This document shows positions 1 to 7,925 of a DNA stretch of 64,000 nucleotides, in pieces (position 1 is the stretch's first letter; the number at the start of each line of letters is the position of its first letter). The notes under the pieces were generated by a model. The model was not told where the DNA came from. It worked only from the letters and a program-made list of their open reading frames with translations, and searched no databases. The stretch covers positions 1 through 64,000 of the forward strand of contig NZ_NGVS01000008.1 of assembly GCF_002777975.1 (NCBI RefSeq), given 5' to 3'. Position numbers and translations under genes: made by a program. This DNA comes from Shewanella carassii (GTDB taxonomy: Bacteria; Pseudomonadota; Gammaproteobacteria; Enterobacterales; Shewanellaceae).

Positions 1-35
1 AAACAATTAGCCAAAGGTCAAGTTTTGACAAAGGC

Positions 36-62
36 AACAAAACCCTGATTTGGGTTGTTTTT
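36..62 (+). terminator. Probable Rho-independent terminator of a gene left of the window
   Basis: A short stem (AACCC at 41-45 pairing GGGTT at 52-56, six-base loop) is followed by a run of T. It would end a plus-strand transcript that starts left of the window. The stem is only five to eight pairs, so the call is moderate. Confidence 0.4.
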
Positions 63-99
63 ACAACAGAATTGACTGGGTTTGAAACCCAAAGCGACA

Positions 100-174
100 C
101 GACTTTAAGCCGCTGGCACAGCGGCTATCATAGCTTCCAGCTAAAAGTTCCTAAGTCGAGCTTCCGGCCACGGT
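100..174. repeat. Copy 1 of a ~75-bp structured direct repeat
   Basis: This stretch matches 729-804 with scattered substitutions. Each copy contains a perfect stem-loop (GCCGCTG gca CAGCGGC in copy 1), a second small inverted repeat (TAGC..GCTA) and a G/C-rich tail. The pair brackets about 555 bases with no credible gene. It behaves like a dispersed intergenic element of the REP/BIME kind, but I do not recognise a named family. Confidence 0.7.
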
Positions 175-448
175 GTAGCTAATCACCTGCGGTGCGCCTT
201 TCGCACAGGCGATCCTGTGACTCGTTATAAACCCATCCATGGGCGCTCGACGAAAACGTCCCTGTTTTCGACGGTCACAGTTCCGCCTGTGCCTGGAAAT
301 GAGGTGTATGTCTGCAGACATTTCAGATGTTTCAAGCTACTCCATTTTTTACAGAATTACACCAACTCCCGCTCGAAGCGGCCGCAGGGCGTTGATGACA
401 ATCGCGTAGCGAGGCATGGATGCCGAAGCAGCGCCAGTCGAATCAGGG

Positions 449-501
449 GCGAGTGTCGCTTAGCGACGAGCTAACGAGCGCGAAACAGGATGTTGAGCTG
501 G
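449..501. repeat. Copy 1 of a ~53-bp direct repeat
   Basis: The sequence beginning GCGAGTGTCG recurs at 648-701. Both copies contain a GTCG..GCGAC inverted repeat and the shared run GCGACGAGC. The copies lie inside the region bracketed by the longer repeat at 100 and 729, so the whole interval looks like nested repeat debris rather than coding DNA. Confidence 0.6.
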
Positions 502-504
502 ATA

Positions 505-526
505 AGAGTCACATGGATGTGACTCT
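505..526. repeat. Perfect 10-bp inverted repeat (stem-loop)
   Basis: AGAGTCACAT and ATGTGACTCT are separated by two bases. No T-run follows, so it is not a standard terminator. It is one of several strong hairpins in the first 830 bases. Confidence 0.6.
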
Positions 527-601
527 GAGCGTCTGAAGCGGTAGTTATTTGCGCCATTAGGCCGAGGGGCTTTCGACACCGTGTGGGGCGGCAAGGGAGA
601 T

Positions 602-633
602 CCAAGAGGGGGTTGCTGTTGATCCCCTCTTGG
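602..633. repeat. Strong 10-bp stem-loop in the gene-free region
   Basis: CCAAGAGGGG pairs perfectly with CCCCTCTTGG across a twelve-base loop. It is flanked on both sides by the shared string GTGTGGGGCGGC (near 581 and 640). No T-run follows. Its role is unknown; it may be part of a mobile or structured repeat. Confidence 0.6.
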
Positions 634-647
634 TCGGGTGTGGGGCG

Positions 648-701
648 GCGAGTGTCGTCTAGCGACGAGCTTACGAGCGAGAGCCAGGGATGGCGAACTG
701 G
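648..701. repeat. Copy 2 of the ~53-bp direct repeat
   Basis: Partner of 449-501, with substitutions inside the hairpin loop and in the last third. The divergence suggests an old duplication or separate insertions of one element family. Confidence 0.6.
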
Positions 702-728
702 CCGTTGTGCATGGATGCATTTGCTCCA

Positions 729-804
729 CGACTTTAACCCGCTGGCACAGCGGCTAACATAGCTTCCAGCTAAAAGTCGCTAATTGGGCCTCCGGCGGCG
801 GATG
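729..804. repeat. Copy 2 of the ~75-bp structured direct repeat
   Basis: Partner of 100-174, starting CGACTTTAA in both copies. The stem-loop core GCTGGCACAGC is kept. Apart from these repeats and hairpins I see nothing in 1-830 that supports a gene; the short open frames there cross the repeats and have no ribosome-binding site. Confidence 0.7.
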
Positions 805-831
805 TTTCCCATTGCCTGCCAACACAGGTAT

Positions 832-861
832 AAAAAAGGATGACCTTGGGTCATCCTTTTT
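832..861 (-). terminator. Terminator of icd (works in both directions)
   Basis: AAGGATGACC pairs with GGTCATCCTT over a three-base loop, with A-runs on the left and T-runs on the right. It lies just past the minus-strand icd stop codon and could also stop plus-strand read-through. Confidence 0.85.
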
Positions 862-886
862 AGCAACTTACTGAGTTGATATTAGA

Positions 887-1894
887 TCAGAGTCTATCCA
901 GCACCGCTTGGGTGAAATCTGTGGTGCCATGGGTACCACCGAGATCGCGGGTAGTGCGGTCGCCTTCTTCGATAACCGCAGAAACTGCAGCGCGAATGGC
1001 GGCGGCTTTATCTGACATACCCAAGTATTCCAGCATTTGGATAGATGCCAGGATCACTGAAGTTGGGTTCGCCAGGTTTTTGCCGGCAATATCCGGGGCA
1101 CTGCCGTGAACCGCTTCAAAGATAGCGGCGTTGCGGCCGATGTTGGCGCCCGGGGCCATGCCCAGACCACCCACCAGACCGGCGCAGAGATCAGACAGAA
1201 TGTCACCGAACAGGTTGGTGGTGACTATCACGTCGAAGTTTTCCGGGTTCATCACCAGCTTCATACAGGTGGCGTCAACAATCATCTCTTCGGTAGTGAT
1301 ATCCGGATAACGCTGGCTGACTTCACGGGCCACTTTCAGGAACAGGCCTGAAGTTGACTTCATGATGTTGGCCTTGTGGACTATGGTCACCTTCTTGCGA
1401 CCTTCCTTGCGAGCCAGTTCATAGGCGAAGGTAGCAATCTGCTCGGCACCCTGACGGGTAATGATACTGGTGGCTTCGGCAATGGCACCGTCTTCAGACA
1501 GCTTTTGTCCCAGGCCTGAGTACATACCTTCAGTGTTTTCACGCACTGTAATGATGTCTATGTTCTCATATCTGGCTTGGGTGCCCTTGAAGGAAAGCAC
1601 AGGCCGCACGTTGGCGTACAGGCTGAACTTCTTACGCAGGGTCACGTTGATAGAGGTGAAGCCTTCGCCAACAGGGGTTGTCAGTGGGCCTTTGAGAGTG
1701 ATACGGTTCTTCTCGATGAGATCCAGCGTGCGCTGAGGCAGGAGCTCACCGTGTTTTTCCAGAGCAGTCAGACCGGCATCGGCAAATTCATATTCAAAGT
1801 CGCACCCCGCCTTATCGAGAATTTTAAGGGCTGAGTCGATAATACTGGGGCCGATCCCATCACCAGGGATCACGGTAATAGTTCTTTTTGACAT
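887..1894 (-). CDS. icd: Isocitrate dehydrogenase, NAD-dependent type
   Basis: Oxidatively decarboxylates isocitrate to 2-oxoglutarate in the TCA cycle, in the cytoplasm. The 335-residue protein is the short form of the isocitrate/isopropylmalate dehydrogenase family. It has the N-terminal GDGIGP motif (residues 11-16), the substrate loop RENTEGMYSG, the metal-binding NLFGDILSDL segment and the cofactor loop HGSAPDIAGKNLANP. The Asp in that loop and the short length fit NAD rather than NADP specificity (family knowledge). The ATG is preceded by a GGAAGGA ribosome site. It is transcribed alone, diverging from the S9 peptidase gene, and ends at the hairpin at 832-861. Isopropylmalate or tartrate dehydrogenase is the alternative, but no leu genes are near. 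Confidence 0.9.
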   Translation of the reverse strand: MSKRTITVIPGDGIGPSIIDSALKILDKAGCDFEYEFADAGLTALEKHGELLPQRTLDLIEKNRITLKGPLTTPVGEGFTSINVTLRKKFSLYANVRPVLSFKGTQARYENIDIITVRENTEGMYSGLGQKLSEDGAIAEATSIITRQGAEQIATFAYELARKEGRKKVTIVHKANIMKSTSGLFLKVAREVSQRYPDITTEEMIVDATCMKLVMNPENFDVIVTTNLFGDILSDLCAGLVGGLGMAPGANIGRNAAIFEAVHGSAPDIAGKNLANPTSVILASIQMLEYLGMSDKAAAIRAAVSAVIEEGDRTTRDLGGTHGTTDFTQAVLDRL

Positions 1895-2132
1895 GGAGAG
1901 GTCCTTCCACGGTTGGTCGTTACTGCTATTTATCAGACCATGTCATCGACACGGTTTTCGACTGAGGATCTTGTACTTTAGAACGCCGCTATTCTATACA
2001 CTTTCAACGCGTTTTCACAGGGAATAGTGAGCAATATCACGCTTTTTTGTGTGGGTTAGCTTGCTAAAAAGCGGGTGCCTGACCATGATGGAACGCCAAT
2101 AAAATAATAAAGTCTACTTTAGTCTAACAACA

Positions 2133-5003
2133 ATGAAAAAGAGGACGATCTTGAAGTTAACGCCCTTAGCCTCGCTGCTGTTGCTGTCAGCCGGTTTCGC
2201 GACCGCTGTCAGTGCCCAGAGCAGCCCCTCACTGACCCTCAAGGATATAATGCAGTTTGAGTCGATTACCGATCAGGTTCTCGACCCACAAGGCAAGGTG
2301 CTGGCCTACAGTGTCGCGCCGGATCGCGGCGACAGCCGGGGTGTGGTCAAGTCACTGGTCAATACCAAGGCTTATGATGTTGCCGGCGGCTCCAAGCCGC
2401 AGCTGTCAGCCGATGGCCGTTACACCGCCTTTACTCTGGCGCCTTCGCTGCTCGAATCGGAAAAGCTTGCTCCCAAGGCGCGCAAGAAGCTGAAAAATGG
2501 TTTGTTGCTGCAGGATAACACCACAGGTGAGCAGCGCCGCTTTGAGCGGGTCAAGTCTTATGCCTTCAGCGAAGATGGTACTTTACTGGCTATCTGGTAT
2601 GAAGCCGATGAAAAAAGTAAAGAGAGCTCAGAGGCAAACGGCATTGATGCCAAAGAGGCCTCAGCCCAAGCAGCCACTCAAGCATCCGCCTCTGAGGCTC
2701 CAGTAGCCAAAACGCCGAAACTGGATGCCGGTAGCAGTTTCGAGCTGTTGTCGCTGGCAAGCGGTAAGTCACAGCGTTTCGAGCATGTGACCGCCTGGCA
2801 ACTGGCTTATAACGGCAGCGTGCTGGCACTGGCGCAAAACGACAGTGCCAGTAATAGCCACAGCATCTCTGTGCTCGATACCCGCAGCTTTGAACTCAAA
2901 TCGGTCAGCAGTCAAGCCGATAAGCAGTTTGGCGCCCTGGCTCTGAGCCGTGATGGCCGCTATCTTGCCTATACCCGAGGTGATGCGGCGCTGGATGCGA
3001 ATGAGCGCCCCTATGCCTTGTCTCTCTACGACAGAGAGTCGGGTAAACTGAGCCAGATTCTGCCGAGCAAGGGCGACAGCAAGGGTTGGCTCATTAATCG
3101 TCATGCCAAGCTGAGCTTTTCGGCCGACGGTGAGCGGCTGTTCTTTGGCCGGGTGCCCGAGATAAGCAAGCAGCTGCAAATTCCCAAGGTGGAGCAGAGC
3201 AGCGACCTGTACGACACCGCGCTGGTCAGTGCCCAGCGGGATCTGAGCCTCTGGCACGGGGATGATCCGCTGATCAAGCCCAATGAAGTCAAACAGTATG
3301 AAAAAGAGCAGAGCCGCACTTATCTGGCTGTGCTGCATCTTGGCTCGCGTAACCTGGTGCAACTGGCCGACCGCAAGGTGCCGGACATTGAGCTGAGCGA
3401 ACACAAGCGGGTGCTGCTGGGGAGTTCGGATATTCCCTATCGCAAGATGATCACCTGGGCTGGTTTCTACCGGGATTTTTACCTGGTGGATATCAATACC
3501 GGCCACAAGACCCGGGTATTGACCCAACAGCCAAGCGGCAGTGCGCCAACCTTGTCACCGGCCGGTAAATACCTGGCCTTTTATCAGCAGGGCGGCATCT
3601 ATCTCTATGATGTGGCCAGCGGTCGCAAACATAACCTCAGCAGCAAGCTCAAGGTCAGCTTCGCCGACGAAGATCATGATTATCCCTCTGCGGCGCCCGG
3701 CTATGGCTTCGGCCCTTGGCTCGAGGATGACTCAGGCCTACTGGTGTACGACAAATACGATATCTGGCAATTTGATACCCGCTCCCACGACGGCTTTATG
3801 CTGACAGGTGGCGAGGGCCGTAAGCAGCAGTTAAGTCTGCGTATCGAAGCACTGGCCCAGCCAGACAAGGCTTATCCGGCCACTGTGGCGCGCAACCAGG
3901 CTGTGCTGCTGCAGGGCTATAGCCACAAGACCAAGGCTGACGGTTTTTACCGTGCGGTTATCGGCCGGGCTCAGCTGACGCCGCTGCTTGCCAACGACAA
4001 CAAGCTGTCTGTGCTGGCTAGGGCCGACAAGGGTGATACCTTGCTGTTCAGTCAGGAGCGTTATGACAGCTATCCGGATCTCTACAGCTCGGCTTTGCTT
4101 GAACCGGCCAAGGCGGTCAAACAAACTGACTTTGATGCCCAGCGCCGCAAACTGCCCTGGGGCAAGTCAGAGCTGGTGCACTGGCGCGACGGTGATGGCC
4201 GTGAAATGGACGGCGTGCTAATCAAGCCTGCCAACTATCAAAGTGGCAAGCGGTATCCTGTGTTGGTGTATTTCTACCGCTTTATGAGCGATCGCCTGCA
4301 CGCCTTCCCGGACATGAAAATCAATCACAGGCCCAATTTTGCCTGGTATGCCGCCGATGATTACGTCATCTTCCTGCCGGATATTCGCTTTGAAGTCGGC
4401 TATCCCGGTATCAGTTCTGTTAAGGCCTTGACCGCCGGAGTGCAGAAGCTTATCGACATGGGGATTGCCGATCCGGATGCCGTGGGTATTCAGGGCCACT
4501 CCTGGGGCGGTTACCAGACAGCCTTTGCCGTGACCCAGACCAATATCTTCAAGGCCGCAGTCAGCGGCGCGCCGGTAAGCAATATGACCAGTGCCTACAG
4601 CGGCATACGTCACGGCACCGGCCTTGCCCGTCAGTTCCAGTATGAAACCGGCCAGAGCCGTATCGGTGAAAGTCTGATGCGCGCGCCGCAGAAATACATA
4701 GAAAACTCCCCTGTGTTTTATGTCGACCGCATTCAAACGCCGATGATGATTATGTTCGGTGACAAAGACGATGCCGTGCCTTGGGAGCAAGGGGTTGAAC
4801 TGTACCTGGCAATGCGCCGCGCCGGAAAAGATGTGGTCTTGCTGCAGTATCAGGACGAGCCGCACCATTTGAAGAAGTATCCCAACAAGCTGGATTACAG
4901 TGTGCGGATGAAAGACTGGTTCGATCATTACCTCAAGGGTGCCAAGGCCCCCGAGTGGCTTGAAAAGGGCGAAGCCTATCGCGAGCCCAAGGCGGAAGAC
5001 TGA
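2133..5003 (+). CDS. Secreted S9 (prolyl oligopeptidase) family peptidase
   Basis: A large serine peptidase predicted to be exported and to cleave peptides. After a signal peptide (about residues 1-29, ending AVSAQ) comes a long beta-propeller-like region. The C-terminal alpha/beta hydrolase domain has the nucleophile motif GHSWGGY (Ser790), an acid in FGDKDDAVP (about 876-881) and a His in DEPHHLKK (about 910). A Ser/Ala/Glu-rich insert at about residues 163-193 looks like a flexible linker. The start is uncertain. The ATG at 2133 has no ribosome site, whereas an in-frame TTG at 2151 follows AAGAGGA at a good distance and gives a neater signal peptide. The 956-residue length is on the large side for the family. 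It diverges from icd and ends at a terminator at 5030. The exact substrate is unknown. Confidence 0.9.
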   Translation: MKKRTILKLTPLASLLLLSAGFATAVSAQSSPSLTLKDIMQFESITDQVLDPQGKVLAYSVAPDRGDSRGVVKSLVNTKAYDVAGGSKPQLSADGRYTAFTLAPSLLESEKLAPKARKKLKNGLLLQDNTTGEQRRFERVKSYAFSEDGTLLAIWYEADEKSKESSEANGIDAKEASAQAATQASASEAPVAKTPKLDAGSSFELLSLASGKSQRFEHVTAWQLAYNGSVLALAQNDSASNSHSISVLDTRSFELKSVSSQADKQFGALALSRDGRYLAYTRGDAALDANERPYALSLYDRESGKLSQILPSKGDSKGWLINRHAKLSFSADGERLFFGRVPEISKQLQIPKVEQSSDLYDTALVSAQRDLSLWHGDDPLIKPNEVKQYEKEQSRTYLAVLHLGSRNLVQLADRKVPDIELSEHKRVLLGSSDIPYRKMITWAGFYRDFYLVDINTGHKTRVLTQQPSGSAPTLSPAGKYLAFYQQGGIYLYDVASGRKHNLSSKLKVSFADEDHDYPSAAPGYGFGPWLEDDSGLLVYDKYDIWQFDTRSHDGFMLTGGEGRKQQLSLRIEALAQPDKAYPATVARNQAVLLQGYSHKTKADGFYRAVIGRAQLTPLLANDNKLSVLARADKGDTLLFSQERYDSYPDLYSSALLEPAKAVKQTDFDAQRRKLPWGKSELVHWRDGDGREMDGVLIKPANYQSGKRYPVLVYFYRFMSDRLHAFPDMKINHRPNFAWYAADDYVIFLPDIRFEVGYPGISSVKALTAGVQKLIDMGIADPDAVGIQGHSWGGYQTAFAVTQTNIFKAAVSGAPVSNMTSAYSGIRHGTGLARQFQYETGQSRIGESLMRAPQKYIENSPVFYVDRIQTPMMIMFGDKDDAVPWEQGVELYLAMRRAGKDVVLLQYQDEPHHLKKYPNKLDYSVRMKDWFDHYLKGAKAPEWLEKGEAYREPKAED

Positions 5004-5029
5004 ACTTTCTTGCTGGCAAAATAACTCAC

Positions 5030-5059
5030 AGAGGCGGCCTAATTGGTCGCCTCTTTTTT
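5030..5059 (+). terminator. Terminator of the S9 peptidase gene
   Basis: AGAGGCG pairs with CGCCTCT, followed by a run of T, 26 bases after the stop codon. Confidence 0.85.
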
Positions 5060-5292
5060 GGGTTGAGAGGCTTAATTTCAGACACGATAGCGCCAAGACA
5101 AGGCTCGATAGGCACTGTGAAACGGGAGCATAGAGAGTTTAGGGCGTTATCTTGCTCGTCATTGGGTTCGATTGTCTTCGCCTGTAAAAGATGGCCTGTC
5201 TTTGGCGCAGCATTAACGCAGAACCCATGCCAACGACATGCAAGATTGCCGGATATTGAGTAGGGCTAGGTTGTGGTCAAACAGAGCAAAAG

Positions 5293-5315
5293 AAAGGCTG
5301 CCTAAGGCAGCCTTT
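5293..5315 (-). terminator. Terminator of trhP
   Basis: AAAGGCTGCC and GGCAGCCTTT form a perfect ten-base stem with a three-base loop, just past the minus-strand trhP stop. A short T-run follows on that strand. Confidence 0.8.
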
Positions 5316-5338
5316 GTTCCTTGGCAATCAAGCCGGAC

Positions 5339-6727
5339 TCATTTGCTTGCGGTTTGGGTGGCCGCCTTGGTTTCAGCATGGGGATTGCGGGTGTCCATAC
5401 CTTCCGGCAAGTTACGCAGCAAGATGGCTGAGTCCAGTTCCAAATCGGCCGGTACCGGCATGTAGACGGTATGGCCCGAACCTAAACCTGCCTCAATGGC
5501 TTCGCCCTTACGGTTTTGCAGGCTTTCCAATGTCAGGTTGATGTTGCCTTGTGGCGTCATCATCTCCAGGCTGTCACCCAGCAAAAACTTGTTCTTCACT
5601 TCGATTTCGGCCAGGCCTTCGGCGTTACGCTTACCGGTAAACTCACCGACAAACTGCTGGTTGTCACTGATAGAGTGGCCGTATTCATAGTTCTGGTACT
5701 CATCGTGAACATGACGGCGCAAGAAGCCTTCGGTGTAGCCTCTGTGAGCCAAGCCTTCCAGGCGGTTCATCAGGCTGCGGTCGAAGTCTTTTCCGGCAGC
5801 GGCATCGTCTATGGCCTGACGGTAAAGCTGCGCCGTGCGCGCCACGTAGTAGAAGGACTTGGTGCGGCCTTCAATCTTCAATGAATCCACGCCGATACGG
5901 CTCAGGCGCTCTACGTGCTGAATGGCGCGCAGATCTTTGGAGTTCATTATGTAGGTGCCGTGTTCGTCTTCGAAGGCCGGCATATATTCGCCGGGACGGT
6001 TGGCTTCCTGTAGCAGGAAAATCTGATCGCTGCTTGGGCCCTGGCCCAAAGTCGGCTGCTCTATATGCACCGGATTGACTGCGACTATGTCGCCGGTTTC
6101 ATTTTCCTTGGCCTCGTGGGCATCATACTTCCAGCGGCAAGCATTGGTGCAGGTGCCTTGGTTGGGATCGCGCTTATTGATATAGCCGGACAACAGGCAA
6201 CGGCCGGAATAGGCCATACACAGTGCGCCGTGAACAAACACTTCCAGCTCTATGTCCGGGCAACGTTGGCGGATCTCTTCGATTTCATCCAGTGACAGCT
6301 CGCGGGAGAGGATCACACGCTTGATCCCCTGGGACTGCCAGAATTTGACCGAGGCCCAGTTGATGGCGTTGGCCTGTACCGACAGGTGCACGACCTGCTC
6401 GGGAAAGGCTTCACGAACCATCATGATGAGACCGGGATCTGACATGATGAGGGCATCCGGCTGCATGGCGACCACAGGCTCCATGTCCTTGATATAGGTC
6501 TTGAGCTTGGCATTATGGGGAGCGATATTGCTGACCACATAGAGTTTCTTGCCCAGAGCATGGGCTTCCTGAATCCCCGTAGCCAGATTTTCCATCTTAA
6601 AGTCGTTGTTGCGAACCCTTAAGCTGTATCTGGGTTGGCCCGCATATACGGCGTCTGCACCATAGGCAAAGGCATAGCGCATATTTTTCAGGGTCCCGGC
6701 GGGAGACAGAAGCTCTGGTTTAAACAT
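5339..6727 (-). CDS. trhP: tRNA hydroxylation protein TrhP (YegQ), peptidase U32 family
   Basis: YegQ/TrhP proteins take part in prephenate-dependent formation of 5-hydroxyuridine at tRNA position 34; they are not true peptidases despite the family name. The 462-residue protein starts MFKPELLSPAGTLKNM and has the U32 signature region ELEVFVHGALCMAYSGRCLLSG. It also has the cysteine cluster CTNACRWKY, typical of the iron-sulfur-binding members. Length and domain order match E. coli YegQ closely. The gene stands alone and diverges from the HDOD gene. The 311-base gap between them holds an inverted repeat, GGCCATTT..AAATGGCC, at 6849-6865. The related RlhA and UbiU/UbiV families differ in length and cysteine spacing. 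Confidence 0.85.
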   Translation of the reverse strand: MFKPELLSPAGTLKNMRYAFAYGADAVYAGQPRYSLRVRNNDFKMENLATGIQEAHALGKKLYVVSNIAPHNAKLKTYIKDMEPVVAMQPDALIMSDPGLIMMVREAFPEQVVHLSVQANAINWASVKFWQSQGIKRVILSRELSLDEIEEIRQRCPDIELEVFVHGALCMAYSGRCLLSGYINKRDPNQGTCTNACRWKYDAHEAKENETGDIVAVNPVHIEQPTLGQGPSSDQIFLLQEANRPGEYMPAFEDEHGTYIMNSKDLRAIQHVERLSRIGVDSLKIEGRTKSFYYVARTAQLYRQAIDDAAAGKDFDRSLMNRLEGLAHRGYTEGFLRRHVHDEYQNYEYGHSISDNQQFVGEFTGKRNAEGLAEIEVKNKFLLGDSLEMMTPQGNINLTLESLQNRKGEAIEAGLGSGHTVYMPVPADLELDSAILLRNLPEGMDTRNPHAETKAATQTASK

Positions 6728-6848
6728 AATTTACTCTCAATTAACGGCAGTCCGGCGGTTGCACGACTTGGCAGCAGGGGCGGCATTTTACTCAATTAGG
6801 GCCAGGCTATCAAATATCCCCGCCCCAGGTTGCCAATCAACAAACTTT

Positions 6849-6865
6849 GGCCATTTAAAATGGCC
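6849..6865. promoter_or_regulatory. Palindrome in the trhP / HDOD divergent promoter region
   Basis: GGCCATTT and AAATGGCC form a near-perfect palindrome midway between two divergent genes. It could be an operator or a small hairpin. I recognise no regulator for it, and nothing else in 6728-7038 stands out beyond a TATACT-type -10 box near 6990. Confidence 0.3.
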
Positions 6866-7038
6866 TTAATGGTTCAACTTGGCGAGCCATTTAGAGGGCT
6901 TTAATTCCGACAAGCTGTTACTTGGTTGAATTTTAGTGGCAGTTAACATCGCTTGACGTTTTTTTACGCTTACGGCCGCCGGGGTTGCTGATATACTGAG
7001 TCACAGTATCTGAACAGTTTTTTTACATTGGAGAGTGC

Positions 7039-7881
7039 ATGTCTACCGAACATCAACTCTTGGTTGGTTTGTTGCGGAAACTCAAGAACGATACCCTGGT
7101 GCTGCCCACTTTGCCGGAAGTCGCCATGCGGGTGCAGGAGGTGGTCAGTCGTCCCGACTCAAGCCTGAGGGAAGTTGCCGATATCATAGGTCAGGATGCG
7201 GCTATATCGGCGCGTATGATCAAGGTAGCCAACAGTGCTTTCTACAGCCGGGGGATCCCGGCGGAAAACATCAACAGCGCGGTGACCCGTATAGGCTTGG
7301 CGCAGATAAAATCTATTGCTACCTCCATCGCCATGGAGCAGTTGTTTATCTCTACCAACGAGATGGTGTGGGAAGTGATGGACGAAGTGTGGCGCACTTC
7401 CATCGATGTTACCGCTGCGGCTGGCGCCATGTTGCTTATCTATAACAAGACCCATCCGGGCAGCGGCCTGAATTATGATACTTTGACCCTGGCGGGCCTG
7501 GTACATAATATCGGTGCCTTGCCGGTACTGACCGAGGCCGAGGCTCATCCCGAGCTCTTTGGCAGCATAGATCAGCTAAGAGCCTTGGTGCGCAAGATGC
7601 AAGGGCCCATAGGGCGGGCGGTACTCAAGAGCTGGGACTTTGCCCCGGATGTGATGGAAGTGGTCGAACGCTGGGCCGATCTGCCCTATCTGCCGGATCA
7701 TGTGACTTACCTGGACTTCATTCGTTCGGCGGCCTTCTATACCGGTGAGTTACGAGCCGGCGCCGAGCTTGAGCAGCGCCTGGAAGTCTTTGTCGACAGG
7801 GGCTTACCCGTCAGTGCCGAACTGCTTGGCAGTGATGAGTTTCTGGACAAGTATCACTCAATCAAGCAAAGCTATGAATGA
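7039..7881 (+). CDS. HDOD domain protein
   Basis: HDOD domains resemble HD-type phosphohydrolases but usually lack the metal-binding HD pair; they act as signalling or scaffold modules. The HDOD region covers about residues 20-210, with the family-like stretches LPTLPEVAMRVQEVVSRPD and ISARMIKVANSAFYS. The ATG follows GGAGAG at a normal distance. The next gene, 44 bases downstream on the same strand, is a GGDEF/EAL protein, so the two probably form a c-di-GMP signalling pair. The specific partner or output cannot be read from the sequence. Confidence 0.85.
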   Translation: MSTEHQLLVGLLRKLKNDTLVLPTLPEVAMRVQEVVSRPDSSLREVADIIGQDAAISARMIKVANSAFYSRGIPAENINSAVTRIGLAQIKSIATSIAMEQLFISTNEMVWEVMDEVWRTSIDVTAAAGAMLLIYNKTHPGSGLNYDTLTLAGLVHNIGALPVLTEAEAHPELFGSIDQLRALVRKMQGPIGRAVLKSWDFAPDVMEVVERWADLPYLPDHVTYLDFIRSAAFYTGELRAGAELEQRLEVFVDRGLPVSAELLGSDEFLDKYHSIKQSYE

Positions 7882-7925
7882 GTATTGCATTAACCCTGCT
7901 TGATCTTTAACGGGAGAATATCGCT

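Noticed and set aside
217-729. Open frames of about 85-89 codons on both strands near the left edge
   Set aside because: They cross the repeats and hairpins, have no ribosome sites and show no recognisable protein features.
2769-5096. Long antisense frames (252 and 292 codons) opposite the S9 peptidase
   Set aside because: Long antisense frames are common in G+C-rich genes; the plus strand encodes a clear peptidase with an intact catalytic triad.
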